This document shows positions 43,728-51,370 of a stretch of DNA of 64,000 nucleotides, one piece after another. Positions within the stretch are counted from its first letter, which is position 1. Each line of letters opens with the position of its first letter. The DNA comes from AP-15 sp963774345. GTDB taxonomy: Bacteria > Pseudomonadota > Alphaproteobacteria > ATCC43930 > CGMCC-115725. The stretch spans positions 62,001-126,000 of the forward strand of contig CAVZFB010000056.1 in the NCBI GenBank assembly GCA_963774345.1, read 5' to 3'. A program made the translations under genes and the position numbers. The notes under the pieces were generated by a model that did not search any database, was not told the origin of the DNA, and saw only the letters and a list, made by a program, of their open reading frames with translations.

Positions 43728-44228
43728 ATGAGCGTCAAGCCGAAATACCTGGGACACGTCAATCTTTATGTGCGCGACGCCGAGCGCTCGAAAAAATGGT
43801 ACGAGGACCTGCTGGGCCTGCATACCTATGAATACCGGCCGGGCTGGGCCGCCTTTCTGTCGGCCGATCGCGAGCAGTCGCACGAGGTGGCGCTGATGCA
43901 ATTGGGGCCGGATGCGCCGTTGCAGCAGAAAGGCCAGGTCGGCCTCAATCATATGGCTTGGCGCCTCGACAGCCTCGACGATCTGAAAGAAATGTATCGG
44001 CAGATCAAAGAGAAACAGATCCCGATCGATCACATCGCCGATCACGGCATCTCGCTCGGCATCTATCTGCGCGATCCCGATGGCAACGGCGTCGAGGTTT
44101 ATTACGAGATGCCGCGCTCTGAATGGCCGCATGAAGAGCACGTCTTCACCCGCGAACTGATGGGCAACGGCCGCTTCCCCGGCCCGTGGGATGCGGAACT
44201 CGCCGCCCAGCGCGCCGCCGCCCAATAA
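43728..44228 (+). CDS. VOC-family extradiol-dioxygenase-like protein
   Basis: The 166-aa protein has a glyoxalase/extradiol fold: KPKYLGHVNLYVRDAERSKKWYEDLLGL, QVGLNHMAWRLDSLDDLKEMY and the motif GIYLRDPDGNGVEVYYEMP. Two His (HVN, NHM) and Glu (VEV) could bind a catalytic metal, as in type I extradiol enzymes, but the chain is half their usual size. GAAGGAGG gives a strong ribosome site. It probably acts on the HpaB product. The IS4-type element begins 87 bp downstream. Confidence 0.84.
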   Translation: MSVKPKYLGHVNLYVRDAERSKKWYEDLLGLHTYEYRPGWAAFLSADREQSHEVALMQLGPDAPLQQKGQVGLNHMAWRLDSLDDLKEMYRQIKEKQIPIDHIADHGISLGIYLRDPDGNGVEVYYEMPRSEWPHEEHVFTRELMGNGRFPGPWDAELAAQRAAAQ

Positions 44229-44306
44229 GTTCATCCCGTCGTTCCTGCGGCAGCATGAAGTTGTTCGGGAGAGGGGGTTGAATACCGATCCCCAGCCGCA
44301 TGGCCG

Positions 44307-44315
44307 GGCTCGCCC
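44307..44315. repeat. Left target-site duplication of the IS4-type element
   Basis: GGCTCGCCC lies directly before the element and again at 45586-45594 directly after it. Confidence 0.85.
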
Positions 44316-45585
44316 CACGGCTGTCCGGTTCAGCTGAGTTGCCATTGGAGCGCCAGTTGGGCCGGGTGGTGGATGGGGGGCGGTTCCGGGTCGAGGAGCC
44401 GGTCGAGGGTTTTCTTGTGCATCAGGTTGGCGCGGACCAGGCGGGCGAAGCGCAACGGGCTGGCGATGGCCTTCTGGCCGGCTTGGGCCAGGCGCAGCAG
44501 CAGGAAGGCGATCAGCGCGACGGCGATCTGAATGCAGACGGCGTTCTCGCTGATGCCGAGGAAGTGGGTGATCCTGAGGGTCTGCTTGACCCAGCGGAAG
44601 AACAGCTCGATCGCCCAGCGCCGTTTGTAGAGATCGGCGATCTGCTGGGCTGGGGCGTCGAGATCGTTGGACAGAATGCGCAACAGCTTGCCGGTCTCGG
44701 TGGTGACCTGCACCTCGCGCACCGCGTGGCGCATCGGGTTGCGCCGCCCGGCGCCCTGGCGATAGGGCAGAAAACCGATGCGGTCGGAGAGGATCGGCCC
44801 ACCCGCGGCGACCGGCAGTTCCTCGATCGCCGCCAAGGGCGTGTTGCGCTTGAAGCGGGTGACGATGCGGCAGCCCTGCTCGTCGAGCCGCGCCCACCAG
44901 GCGTAATCGTAATAGCCGAGGTCGAACACGTAAGTGGCGCCCGGCTCGATCGGCATCTGCTGCGCCGCGGTGATGTCGTTGACCCGCGCCGGAGTGATTG
45001 CGGCGTAAGTCGGCCGGTCGGCGTCGGCGTCGTAGACGACGTGCAGTTTGACGCCGCACACCTTGGCCGAGAAGCGTGCCCAATCGAGGCAGCGGCCGTC
45101 GAGCCGCAAGCCGGTCGAATCGATCAGATACGCCGTCTCGGGAAGCGCGCGGCGCAGCGCCCGGTGGCAGCGCGCCGCCATCTCGGCAAAAAGTTCGGCA
45201 AACACCCCGCACGGGCGCTGCGCATTGGCATCCGCCAGCGTCGCGCGCCGCGCCGGCACCGCCCCGAGGTGGTAGAGACGGCTCTTATGGCTCTCCAGCC
45301 CAGCCTCGATCTCGCGCAGGCTCGCGGCCCCTTCCAGCTGGCCATAGAGCAGCGCCACGAACTGGCTCTTGGTCGTCAACTGACGCACCCGTCGATCGGC
45401 GCCGTGCGCCTCGACCAGCCGCTCGAAAATGTCCCACGGCACCTGCTTCAGAAGCCCGTGAAAAACGCTATTGTGGTGCCGCATGGCATTGCCCCCCCTT
45501 GTGTCCGGATCGTTCCCAACAACCCGAACCCGAGTGGAATCAATGCCGTGCGCCTTGTCCACCAAAACTTAACCGGACAGCCGTG
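44316..45585. mobile_element. IS4-type insertion sequence (1,270 bp)
   Basis: The ends are inverted repeats: CACGGCTGTCCGGTT at 44316-44330 and its complement at 45571-45585, perfect over 15 bases with partial matching inward. A 9-bp direct duplication flanks it. It holds one intact transposase gene reading leftward. Removing the element and one target copy rebuilds a perfect hairpin at the insertion site. It separates the HpaB-VOC pair from the Rieske genes. Confidence 0.9.
44330..45484 (-). CDS. IS4-family transposase
   Basis: The 384-aa DDE enzyme begins MRHHNSVFHGLLKQVPWDIF (DUF4372-like N-terminus). It continues with the first Asp region YLIDSTGLRLDGR, the second YVFDLGYYDYAWWARLDEQG, and the Y-(2)-R-(3)-E-(6)-K-type motif YKRRWAIELFFRWVKQTL that holds the catalytic Glu. 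The stop codon overlaps the inner end of the left inverted repeat. No frame break is seen, so the element may be active. ATG 45484 has a GGGGGG run upstream; a frame extension to 45565 lacks support. Confidence 0.92.
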   Translation of the reverse strand: MRHHNSVFHGLLKQVPWDIFERLVEAHGADRRVRQLTTKSQFVALLYGQLEGAASLREIEAGLESHKSRLYHLGAVPARRATLADANAQRPCGVFAELFAEMAARCHRALRRALPETAYLIDSTGLRLDGRCLDWARFSAKVCGVKLHVVYDADADRPTYAAITPARVNDITAAQQMPIEPGATYVFDLGYYDYAWWARLDEQGCRIVTRFKRNTPLAAIEELPVAAGGPILSDRIGFLPYRQGAGRRNPMRHAVREVQVTTETGKLLRILSNDLDAPAQQIADLYKRRWAIELFFRWVKQTLRITHFLGISENAVCIQIAVALIAFLLLRLAQAGQKAIASPLRFARLVRANLMHKKTLDRLLDPEPPPIHHPAQLALQWQLS

Positions 45586-45594
45586 GGCTCGCCC
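45586..45594. repeat. Right target-site duplication of the IS4-type element
   Basis: Second copy of GGCTCGCCC. The following CGGCCAT completes the right arm of the hairpin that existed before insertion. Confidence 0.85.
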
Positions 45595-45657
45595 CGGCCA
45601 TCGACGCTCTCGCCACATAGTCCGGCGCCCGTCACGGTTTATCGGGTTGCCAAGCGG

Positions 45658-46203
45658 ATGACAGACTGGGACGATCAAATAACCCGCCTGCTCCTGAAGC
45701 AGGAAATCGAAGATTTCCTCTATCGCGAGGCGGAGCTCCTCGACGAGCGGCGCTACGAAGACTGGTTGGCGCTGGTTGCCGAGGACGTGCGCTACTGGAT
45801 GCCGATGCGGCGCAACGTCAAGGTCGGCGAGCAAGAGCGCGAATTCACCCGCGCCGATCACGACATCAACTGGTTCGACGAGGGCCGCGACACTCTGGAG
45901 CGGCGGGTCAGGCAGATCATGACCGGCATCCATTGGGCTGAGGAGCCGGTGTCGCGCATCACCCACATCGTCTCCAATGTGCAATTGCTCGAGGCCACAC
46001 CCTCGATCGGCGACGCTGCCGAGGTCGCGGTCAAATGCCGTTTTCTGATCTACCGCAACCGGGTCGAGACCGAGACCGACATCCTCGTCGGCAAGCGCGA
46101 AGACTTGCTGCGCCGGGCCGGTGACGACTGGCAGATCGCACGGCGAAAGATCATCCTCGACCAGAACGTGCTGCTGACCAAGAACCTGACGTTTTTCTTT
46201 TAG
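45658..46203 (+). CDS. Aromatic-ring-hydroxylating oxygenase, beta subunit
   Basis: The 181-aa protein has the NTF2-like fold of Rieske dioxygenase small subunits: EIEDFLYREAELLDERRYEDWLALVAEDVRYWMPM, DHDINWFDEGRDTLERRVRQI, SRITHIVSNVQLLE and a C-terminal WQIARRKIILDQNVL. The subunit is structural. ATG 45658 is the family start, but its ribosome site is weak and the IS element ends only 72 bp upstream, so expression may depend on the element or on a new promoter. The alpha gene follows after 114 bp; usually alpha comes first, so the order here is reversed. Confidence 0.9.
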   Translation: MTDWDDQITRLLLKQEIEDFLYREAELLDERRYEDWLALVAEDVRYWMPMRRNVKVGEQEREFTRADHDINWFDEGRDTLERRVRQIMTGIHWAEEPVSRITHIVSNVQLLEATPSIGDAAEVAVKCRFLIYRNRVETETDILVGKREDLLRRAGDDWQIARRKIILDQNVLLTKNLTFFF

Positions 46204-46232
46204 GGTAACCGAGCACAAGTGACACCCTCGTC

Positions 46233-46252
46233 ACACCGGCGAAGGCCGGTGT
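46233..46252. repeat. Hairpin between oxygenase beta and alpha genes
   Basis: ACACCGGC and GCCGGTGT form a perfect 8-bp stem around GAAG. It resembles scattered REP-like units of the GGCGAAGGCC type and lies 65 bp before the alpha start, where it could affect the ratio of the subunits. Confidence 0.55.
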
Positions 46253-46317
46253 ACATGTTTGCCATGGGTCCCGGCTTTCACCAGGACGACAACAACCCTA
46301 ACCGAGGAGGGGCCACG

Positions 46318-47706
46318 GTGACGGCCAGTGAACAAGGATATCGGCGAGGTCTCGTCGATATGGCAAAGGGACAGGTCAGCCGCGAGATCTTCGTCAATGA
46401 CGAGATCTATGCGCAAGAACTGGAGCGGCTGTTCGGCCGCGCCTGGCTGTTTGTCGGCCATGAAAGCCAGATCCCGAACCCTGGCGATTTCTTCGTCTCC
46501 GGCATGGGCGAGGAATCGGTGATCCTCTGCCGCGATCGCGCTGGCCAGATCCATGTGTTCCTGAACTCGTGCCGCCATCGCGGGATGAAGGTGTGCCGCT
46601 ACGACGAAGGCAACACGCCGATATTCACCTGCCCCTATCACGGCTGGAGCTATGGCACCGACGGCAAGCTGGTCGGCGTCCCCTATTTCCGCGAGGCCTA
46701 TCACTCGCAGCTCGACCGCTCGCAATGGGGCCTCGTCGAGGTCGCGCAGCTCGCCAACTACAAGGGTGCGATCTGGGCCACCTGGGACCCGGCAACACCG
46801 TCTTTCACTGAATATCTCGGCGAGTTCGCGCGCTATCTCGACCTGACATTGGAGACCTGGGAGGGCGGCGAAAGCGGCGTCGAAGTCCTCGGCGGCGTGC
46901 AGAAATGGCTGATCCCGTGCAACTGGAAATTCCCGGCCGAAAATTTCTGCGGTGACAGCTATCACAACATCAGCCACCGCTCGGTCGATTTGGCCGGCAT
47001 CGGCCCGTCGGGCAGCGGCCGCCGCGATATGCGCGAGCGCGAGTTGGCGCGCCGTTTACAGGTGTCGTTTTACGAGCGCGGCCACCAGACCGGTGTTTAT
47101 GTCTTGCCGCAGGGCCAGCCGGTCCCGCCGGCTTATGCGCATTCGCCGGTCGTCTCCGAATATTTCGCGCATTGCGAGGAGCAGCGGCGGCGCAAATACG
47201 GTGAATGGGGACGGGTGATCGGCAGCCCCGGCGAGCTTTTCCCGAATACCGCGTTGCACCCGCGCCAGCCGCGCACGATCGCGGTGTGGCATCCGCGCGG
47301 GGCACATCAGACCGAGTGCTGGCGCTGGTACTTTGTCGACAAAGCGGCACCGCAACAGGTCAAGGATTTTTTGCGCGACTACTACATCCGCTATTCCGGT
47401 CCGGCCGGCATGACCGAGCAGGACGACATGGAAAACTGGAACTACGCCCATGCTGCGAGCCGCGGCACGATAGCCCGCCGTTATCCCTACAGCTACGAGC
47501 AGGGGCAGGGACAGGAAATCGACAATTACGAATGGCAGGGATTGCGCATTCCCGGCACGGTGATGGACATTACCGACGCCAAGTCGAGCGAACACAATCT
47601 GCGCAATTTGTACCGTCGCTGGGCGGAATTCATGGAAGCCGACAGCTGGGACGAGCTGGCCACCTGGCGGCGGGAAGATCCCGGCATCGTCAGGGCCGCC
47701 GAATGA
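46318..47706 (+). CDS. Rieske oxygenase, alpha (catalytic) subunit
   Basis: The 462-aa protein starts with GTG behind GAGGAGG. The Rieske [2Fe-2S] ligands are C85-R-H87 and C105-P-Y-H108 (motif CRHRG ... CPYHGW). The mononuclear iron region reads AENFCGDSYHNISHRSVD; the two His (216, 220) are three residues apart, whereas most dioxygenases have four between them. A catalytic domain to residue 462 follows. It would hydroxylate an aromatic ring using electrons from a separate ferredoxin and reductase not found here. Its stop overlaps the start of the 68-aa gene. Confidence 0.92.
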   Translation: MTASEQGYRRGLVDMAKGQVSREIFVNDEIYAQELERLFGRAWLFVGHESQIPNPGDFFVSGMGEESVILCRDRAGQIHVFLNSCRHRGMKVCRYDEGNTPIFTCPYHGWSYGTDGKLVGVPYFREAYHSQLDRSQWGLVEVAQLANYKGAIWATWDPATPSFTEYLGEFARYLDLTLETWEGGESGVEVLGGVQKWLIPCNWKFPAENFCGDSYHNISHRSVDLAGIGPSGSGRRDMRERELARRLQVSFYERGHQTGVYVLPQGQPVPPAYAHSPVVSEYFAHCEEQRRRKYGEWGRVIGSPGELFPNTALHPRQPRTIAVWHPRGAHQTECWRWYFVDKAAPQQVKDFLRDYYIRYSGPAGMTEQDDMENWNYAHAASRGTIARRYPYSYEQGQGQEIDNYEWQGLRIPGTVMDITDAKSSEHNLRNLYRRWAEFMEADSWDELATWRREDPGIVRAAE

Positions 47707-47909
47707 GCGAAATCGTCAACACCCGGCAACTGACCCCCGGCATGCAGATTACCTTGGTCGACGGCGCCGTCGCCGAGGTGGTGTCAAACCCGTTGGATGG
47801 GGTGTGGGTCTTCGCCCGCTATCTGTCCTCGCCCACCGACCCGTCCGTGGTCGGCACCGAGGACATGATTTTCGCCCAGGACATCGCCGAAATCCGCGCG
47901 TCCCCATAA
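47703..47909 (+). CDS. Small protein translationally coupled to the Rieske alpha gene (68 aa)
   Basis: The ATG overlaps the alpha-subunit stop as ATGA. The product MSEIVNTRQLTPGMQITLVD continues with AVAEVVSNPLDGVWVFARYL and ends in EDMIFAQDIAEIRASP. It has the look of a small beta-barrel (about five strands). I know no name for it. Tight coupling suggests it works with, or is needed in proportion to, the oxygenase. No redox Cys is present, so it is not a ferredoxin. Confidence 0.65.
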   Translation: MSEIVNTRQLTPGMQITLVDGAVAEVVSNPLDGVWVFARYLSSPTDPSVVGTEDMIFAQDIAEIRASP

Positions 47910-48277
47910 TTCTTGCTTGGCGAATTTATCTGGTAGGTCTTCAAGCCTCTCACCGGTGATCGCGACCCTGCTGCGAGATAACACCGGTCGGGACATCTCG
48001 CGGGAGCACGCCTGACTAGCGGGCTTTCATGCGGGGGACGGGTTGAGTTGTGACCGAGCTGTGAAAAGCCCGCGAAAAAAATGCGCAACCTCTTGATCAA
48101 GGCAAAAGGCAATGAAGTTACGGTGGCGGAACCGCCCCACGCTTTTGGCCGCCCACAGCTTCTTTCGGCTCGAAACGTGTTGTTTTGGTGGTCAAAATGG
48201 CGGATGATGCTGCTTACAACTCGACAAGTCCGGGAAATGTCAACTAAATCTAAATTGCAACACTGGAGGGGAAGGAA
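47910..48277. other. Intergenic region before the GlsB-type gene
   Basis: No ORF with a ribosome site is seen. Complementary segments GCGGGCTTT (near 48019) and AAAGCCCGC (near 48066) could pair over a loop of about 40 bases and end the oxygenase transcript, but no T run follows. I looked for the alphaproteobacterial EcfG stress promoter (GGAAC-16/17-CGTT) and found only a GGAAC at 48128 without the second box. Confidence 0.45.
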
Positions 48278-48529
48278 ATGTCAATCATCGGCTGGATCAT
48301 CCTCGGGCTGATCGCTGGCTTCATCGCCAGCAAGATCGTGAACAAGGAAGGGCAAGGTTTCTTCCTCGACATCGTCCTCGGGGTGATCGGAGCGGTAATC
48401 GGCGGCTGGTTGTTTGGAGTTTTCGGCGCTACTGGTGTGACCGGTTTCAATCTCTATAGCATGTTCGTGGCGATCGTCGGCGCTATCGTCGTGCTCGTTG
48501 TTTATCACGCGGTCCGACGAGTGATGTGA
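48278..48529 (+). CDS. GlsB/YeaQ/YmgE-family stress-response membrane protein
   Basis: The 83-aa hydrophobic protein begins MSIIGWIILGLIAGFIASKI and has three membrane helices with glycine-zipper spacing (IVLGVIGAVIGGWLFGVFG; MFVAIVGAIVVLVVYHAV). The family is small, membrane-embedded and often stress-induced; its action is unknown. GGAGGGGAAGGAA is a strong ribosome site. Confidence 0.92.
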   Translation: MSIIGWIILGLIAGFIASKIVNKEGQGFFLDIVLGVIGAVIGGWLFGVFGATGVTGFNLYSMFVAIVGAIVVLVVYHAVRRVM

Positions 48530-48611
48530 GGTAAACTCATACGTTGCAAGAACGTCTTGTTATATTCGCCGGGCTGACAACGAATGGCAACCTACTGGAG
48601 TAATTGCTTCC

Positions 48612-50879
48612 TCAGGCGCGCTCGACGTAGGCGTCCATGACCTTTTTGTCGCCGGCGTGGTTGAAATGAATGGCGAGCTTGTTGTCCTCGACTGCGGTTA
48701 TTGCGCCGTAACCGAATTTCTGGTGGAAGACACGGTCGCCGACCTTAAACCCGCCGACCCGGCGGATCTCCGCGCCACGGCGGGGAACCGGGCCGGCTTC
48801 GATCAGCACTGGCCGGCGGCGTTCGGTCCAGGGGCTCGTCGGGACGGCGGTCGGCAGGTCAATTGCGGCTCCCCAGCCACCGGTCGCAAACGTAGCGCCC
48901 CGGGCGGCGCCCGGCTGCAGCCCGGGCTCGGCCACGATCTCGATATGCTCGGAGGGCAGTTCGTCGACGAAGCGCGAGCGCATCGCACTCTGCCACTGGC
49001 CGTGGATACGTCGGTTGGCAGCGAACGAAACGTAGCCGCGATGGCGCGCCCGAGTTAACCCGACATAGGCCAGCCGCCGCTCCTCTTCAAGCGCGGCGAG
49101 CCCGTTTTCCTCCATCGCGCGCTGGTTCGGAAACAGGCCGTCCTCCCAGCCCGGCAGAAACACGGTGTCGAATTCGAGCCCCTTCGCGCTGTGCAGGGTC
49201 ATCAGATTGACCATGTCGCCGCCCGAATCGGCGGCGTTGTCCATGACCAGGCTGACATGTTCGAGAAAACCGCCGAGGTTTTCGAACTCGGCCATGGCAA
49301 CGACCAGCTCCTTGAGGTTTTCGAGGCGGCCGGCGGCATCGGGCGAGCGTTCGGCCTGCCACATCGCGGTGTAGCCCGACTCGTCGAGCAGGATCTGCAC
49401 CAGGTCGGTATGCGAGATCCGTCCGGCCTGCTCGCGCCAGCGGTCGAGCGCCGTGATAAAGCTGGCCAAAGCATTGCGCCCGGCGGGTCGCAGCCGATCG
49501 CCTGATATCAATACCCGCCCAGCCTCGACCAATGGCAAGCGGTCGTTGCGCGCCAAGGTGTGGAGTTGCTGCAGGGTGGCGCTGCCGATGCCGCGTCGCG
49601 GCGTATTCAGGATGCGCTCGAAAGCGAGGTCATCCGCCGGCTGGTTGACCAGCCGCAGATAGGCCAACGCGTCTCGGATCTCCTGACGCTCGTAAAAACG
49701 CGGACCGCCGATGACGCGATACGGCAGGGCCAACGCGATAAACCGCTCTTCGAACTCGCGGGTCTGAAACCCGGCGCGAACCAGGATCGCGATCTCGCTC
49801 AGCGCGTGCCCCTTGCGCTGCAACGCCTCGATCTCGTCGCCAACCCAGCGCGCCTCCTCCTCGGCGTCCCACAATGCGCGCACCACGACCTTGTCGCCCT
49901 CGCCGGCTTGGGTCCACAAGGTCTTGCCGAGCCGGCCTCGGTTATGCGCAATCATTCCCGCCGCGGCGCCCAGGATGCGCGAGGTCGAGCGGTAATTCTC
50001 TTCGAGGCGGATGATCGTGGCGCCGGGAAAATCGCTTTCAAAGCGCAGGATGTTGCCGATCTCGGCACCGCGCCAGCTGTAGATCGACTGGTCGTCGTCG
50101 CCGACACAGCACAAATTGCGCCGCGCCTGCGCCAACAGGCGCAGCCACAAATACTGCGCGACGTTGGTGTCCTGGTACTCGTCGACCAGTACATAGCGAA
50201 AGCGCCGGTGATACTCGGCGAGGATGTCGGGATTGCCGGTGAAGATCGACAAATTGTGCAGCAGCAGGTCGCCAAAATCGACGGCGTTGACGGTCGCCAG
50301 CCGCTCTTGATAGCGCTCGTAAAGCGTGATCGCCCGCCCGTCGGCAAAGCTGTCGGCATCGGCGCGCGCGACCTTGTCGGGGCCGAGGCCACGATCCTTC
50401 CAGCGCTGGATGACGGACAGCAGCACCCGGGCGGGCCAGCGCCGCTCGTCGATGTCCTCCGCCTGCAGGATCTGCTTGAGCAGGCGAATCTGGTCGTCGG
50501 TATCGAGAATCGTAAAGCTCGATTTGAGCCCGACCGCTTCAGCGTGGCGGCGCAGGATACGCGCGGCGATCGCATGAAAGGTGCCGAGCCAAACGCCATC
50601 GGCGGCACGGCCGATCATCGCTTCGAGCCGTTCGCGCATCTCGCGCGCCGCCTTGTTGGTGAAGGTGACGGCCAGCAATTCGGACGGAAAAGCGCGGCGG
50701 GTGGCGAGGATATGGGCGAGCCGCGCGGTCAGCACCCGGGTCTTGCCGGTGCCCGCGCCGGCGAGAACCAGAACCGGGCCGTCGACCGCTTCGATGGCGC
50801 GACGCTGCGCCTCGTTGAGCGCGGCGAGGTAGGGCGCTTCCCCGGTCGGCGGACGAGTGAGGACGGCGGGATCGGACAT
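48612..50879 (-). CDS. UvrD/PcrA-type DNA helicase
   Basis: The 755-aa superfamily 1A helicase has Walker A GAGTGKTR (41-48), motif Ia VTFTNKAAREMRER, motif II DEYQDTN, motif III GDDDQSIYSWRGA, motif IV RLEENYRS, motif V LMTLHSAKGLEFD and motif VI EERRLAYVGLTRAR. A C-terminal Tudor-like segment (KVGDRVFHQKFGYGAI) is as in PcrA/UvrD. It unwinds DNA 3' to 5' in nucleotide excision and mismatch repair. I chose ATG 50879 (MSDPAVLTRPP); the frame to 50957 adds nothing family-like. Confidence 0.94.
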   Translation of the reverse strand: MSDPAVLTRPPTGEAPYLAALNEAQRRAIEAVDGPVLVLAGAGTGKTRVLTARLAHILATRRAFPSELLAVTFTNKAAREMRERLEAMIGRAADGVWLGTFHAIAARILRRHAEAVGLKSSFTILDTDDQIRLLKQILQAEDIDERRWPARVLLSVIQRWKDRGLGPDKVARADADSFADGRAITLYERYQERLATVNAVDFGDLLLHNLSIFTGNPDILAEYHRRFRYVLVDEYQDTNVAQYLWLRLLAQARRNLCCVGDDDQSIYSWRGAEIGNILRFESDFPGATIIRLEENYRSTSRILGAAAGMIAHNRGRLGKTLWTQAGEGDKVVVRALWDAEEEARWVGDEIEALQRKGHALSEIAILVRAGFQTREFEERFIALALPYRVIGGPRFYERQEIRDALAYLRLVNQPADDLAFERILNTPRRGIGSATLQQLHTLARNDRLPLVEAGRVLISGDRLRPAGRNALASFITALDRWREQAGRISHTDLVQILLDESGYTAMWQAERSPDAAGRLENLKELVVAMAEFENLGGFLEHVSLVMDNAADSGGDMVNLMTLHSAKGLEFDTVFLPGWEDGLFPNQRAMEENGLAALEEERRLAYVGLTRARHRGYVSFAANRRIHGQWQSAMRSRFVDELPSEHIEIVAEPGLQPGAARGATFATGGWGAAIDLPTAVPTSPWTERRRPVLIEAGPVPRRGAEIRRVGGFKVGDRVFHQKFGYGAITAVEDNKLAIHFNHAGDKKVMDAYVERA

Positions 50880-51038
50880 ACGAGGATGATATAGCAAGTG
50901 GGCGCCCTGGATGCAGAGCGGCGTTATATCTCGCACGACGGGGTGCGGCGCCGGCATCGGGACGGAAGTCGGGCGAAGCGCCCGGCCGCGCTCGATCGCA
51001 CTGAAATGCCACCGGCCTCAGATTAGAGAGCAGCACCC

Positions 51039-51275
51039 TCAGATCTTTTTGGTCCCGAGGCCGTCGCCGCCTTCACAGGTTTGCGCGTGGAGCCATTCCT
51101 GCGCCGACAAATGCCCGCGATAGACTTCGGCGTAGAGCCCGACCGGCCAGGTCAGCACAAAGACGACATTGTTGACGATGTCGGTGTTCCGGTTCGGGCA
51201 CGGGCCGGGGAGCAGAAACCCGATCCCCAGCAGCACGATCCCGATGACGAGGTAGAACCCGACCAACACCCGCAT
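51039..51275 (-). CDS. Small membrane protein, unknown function (78 aa)
   Basis: From ATG 51275 (AGAGAGAA upstream) the product has two hydrophobic segments, VLVGFYLVIGIVLLGIGFLL and VNNVVFVLTWPVGLYAEVY, separated by a loop PGPCPNRNTD. A short Cys-containing tail follows. It is likely a two-helix inner-membrane protein. No family is recognised. Confidence 0.6.
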   Translation of the reverse strand: MRVLVGFYLVIGIVLLGIGFLLPGPCPNRNTDIVNNVVFVLTWPVGLYAEVYRGHLSAQEWLHAQTCEGGDGLGTKKI

Positions 51276-51370
51276 GGTTCTCTCTGCGAAGCAGGCCAAA
51301 GACCAAGCAGCGGCGCGTCCGCCGCTGCCGCCAGCGCCACGGAACAGGTTCCCGCCGCCTGATGCAATCC

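Noticed and set aside
43722..45212. 496-codon minus-strand frame spanning the VOC gene and IS element
   Set aside because: It is out of frame with the transposase and antisense to the VOC gene; no domain is seen.
44300..45657. Long plus-strand frames across the IS4 element leading into Rieske beta
   Set aside because: They are antisense to the transposase; beta-subunit similarity starts at 45658.
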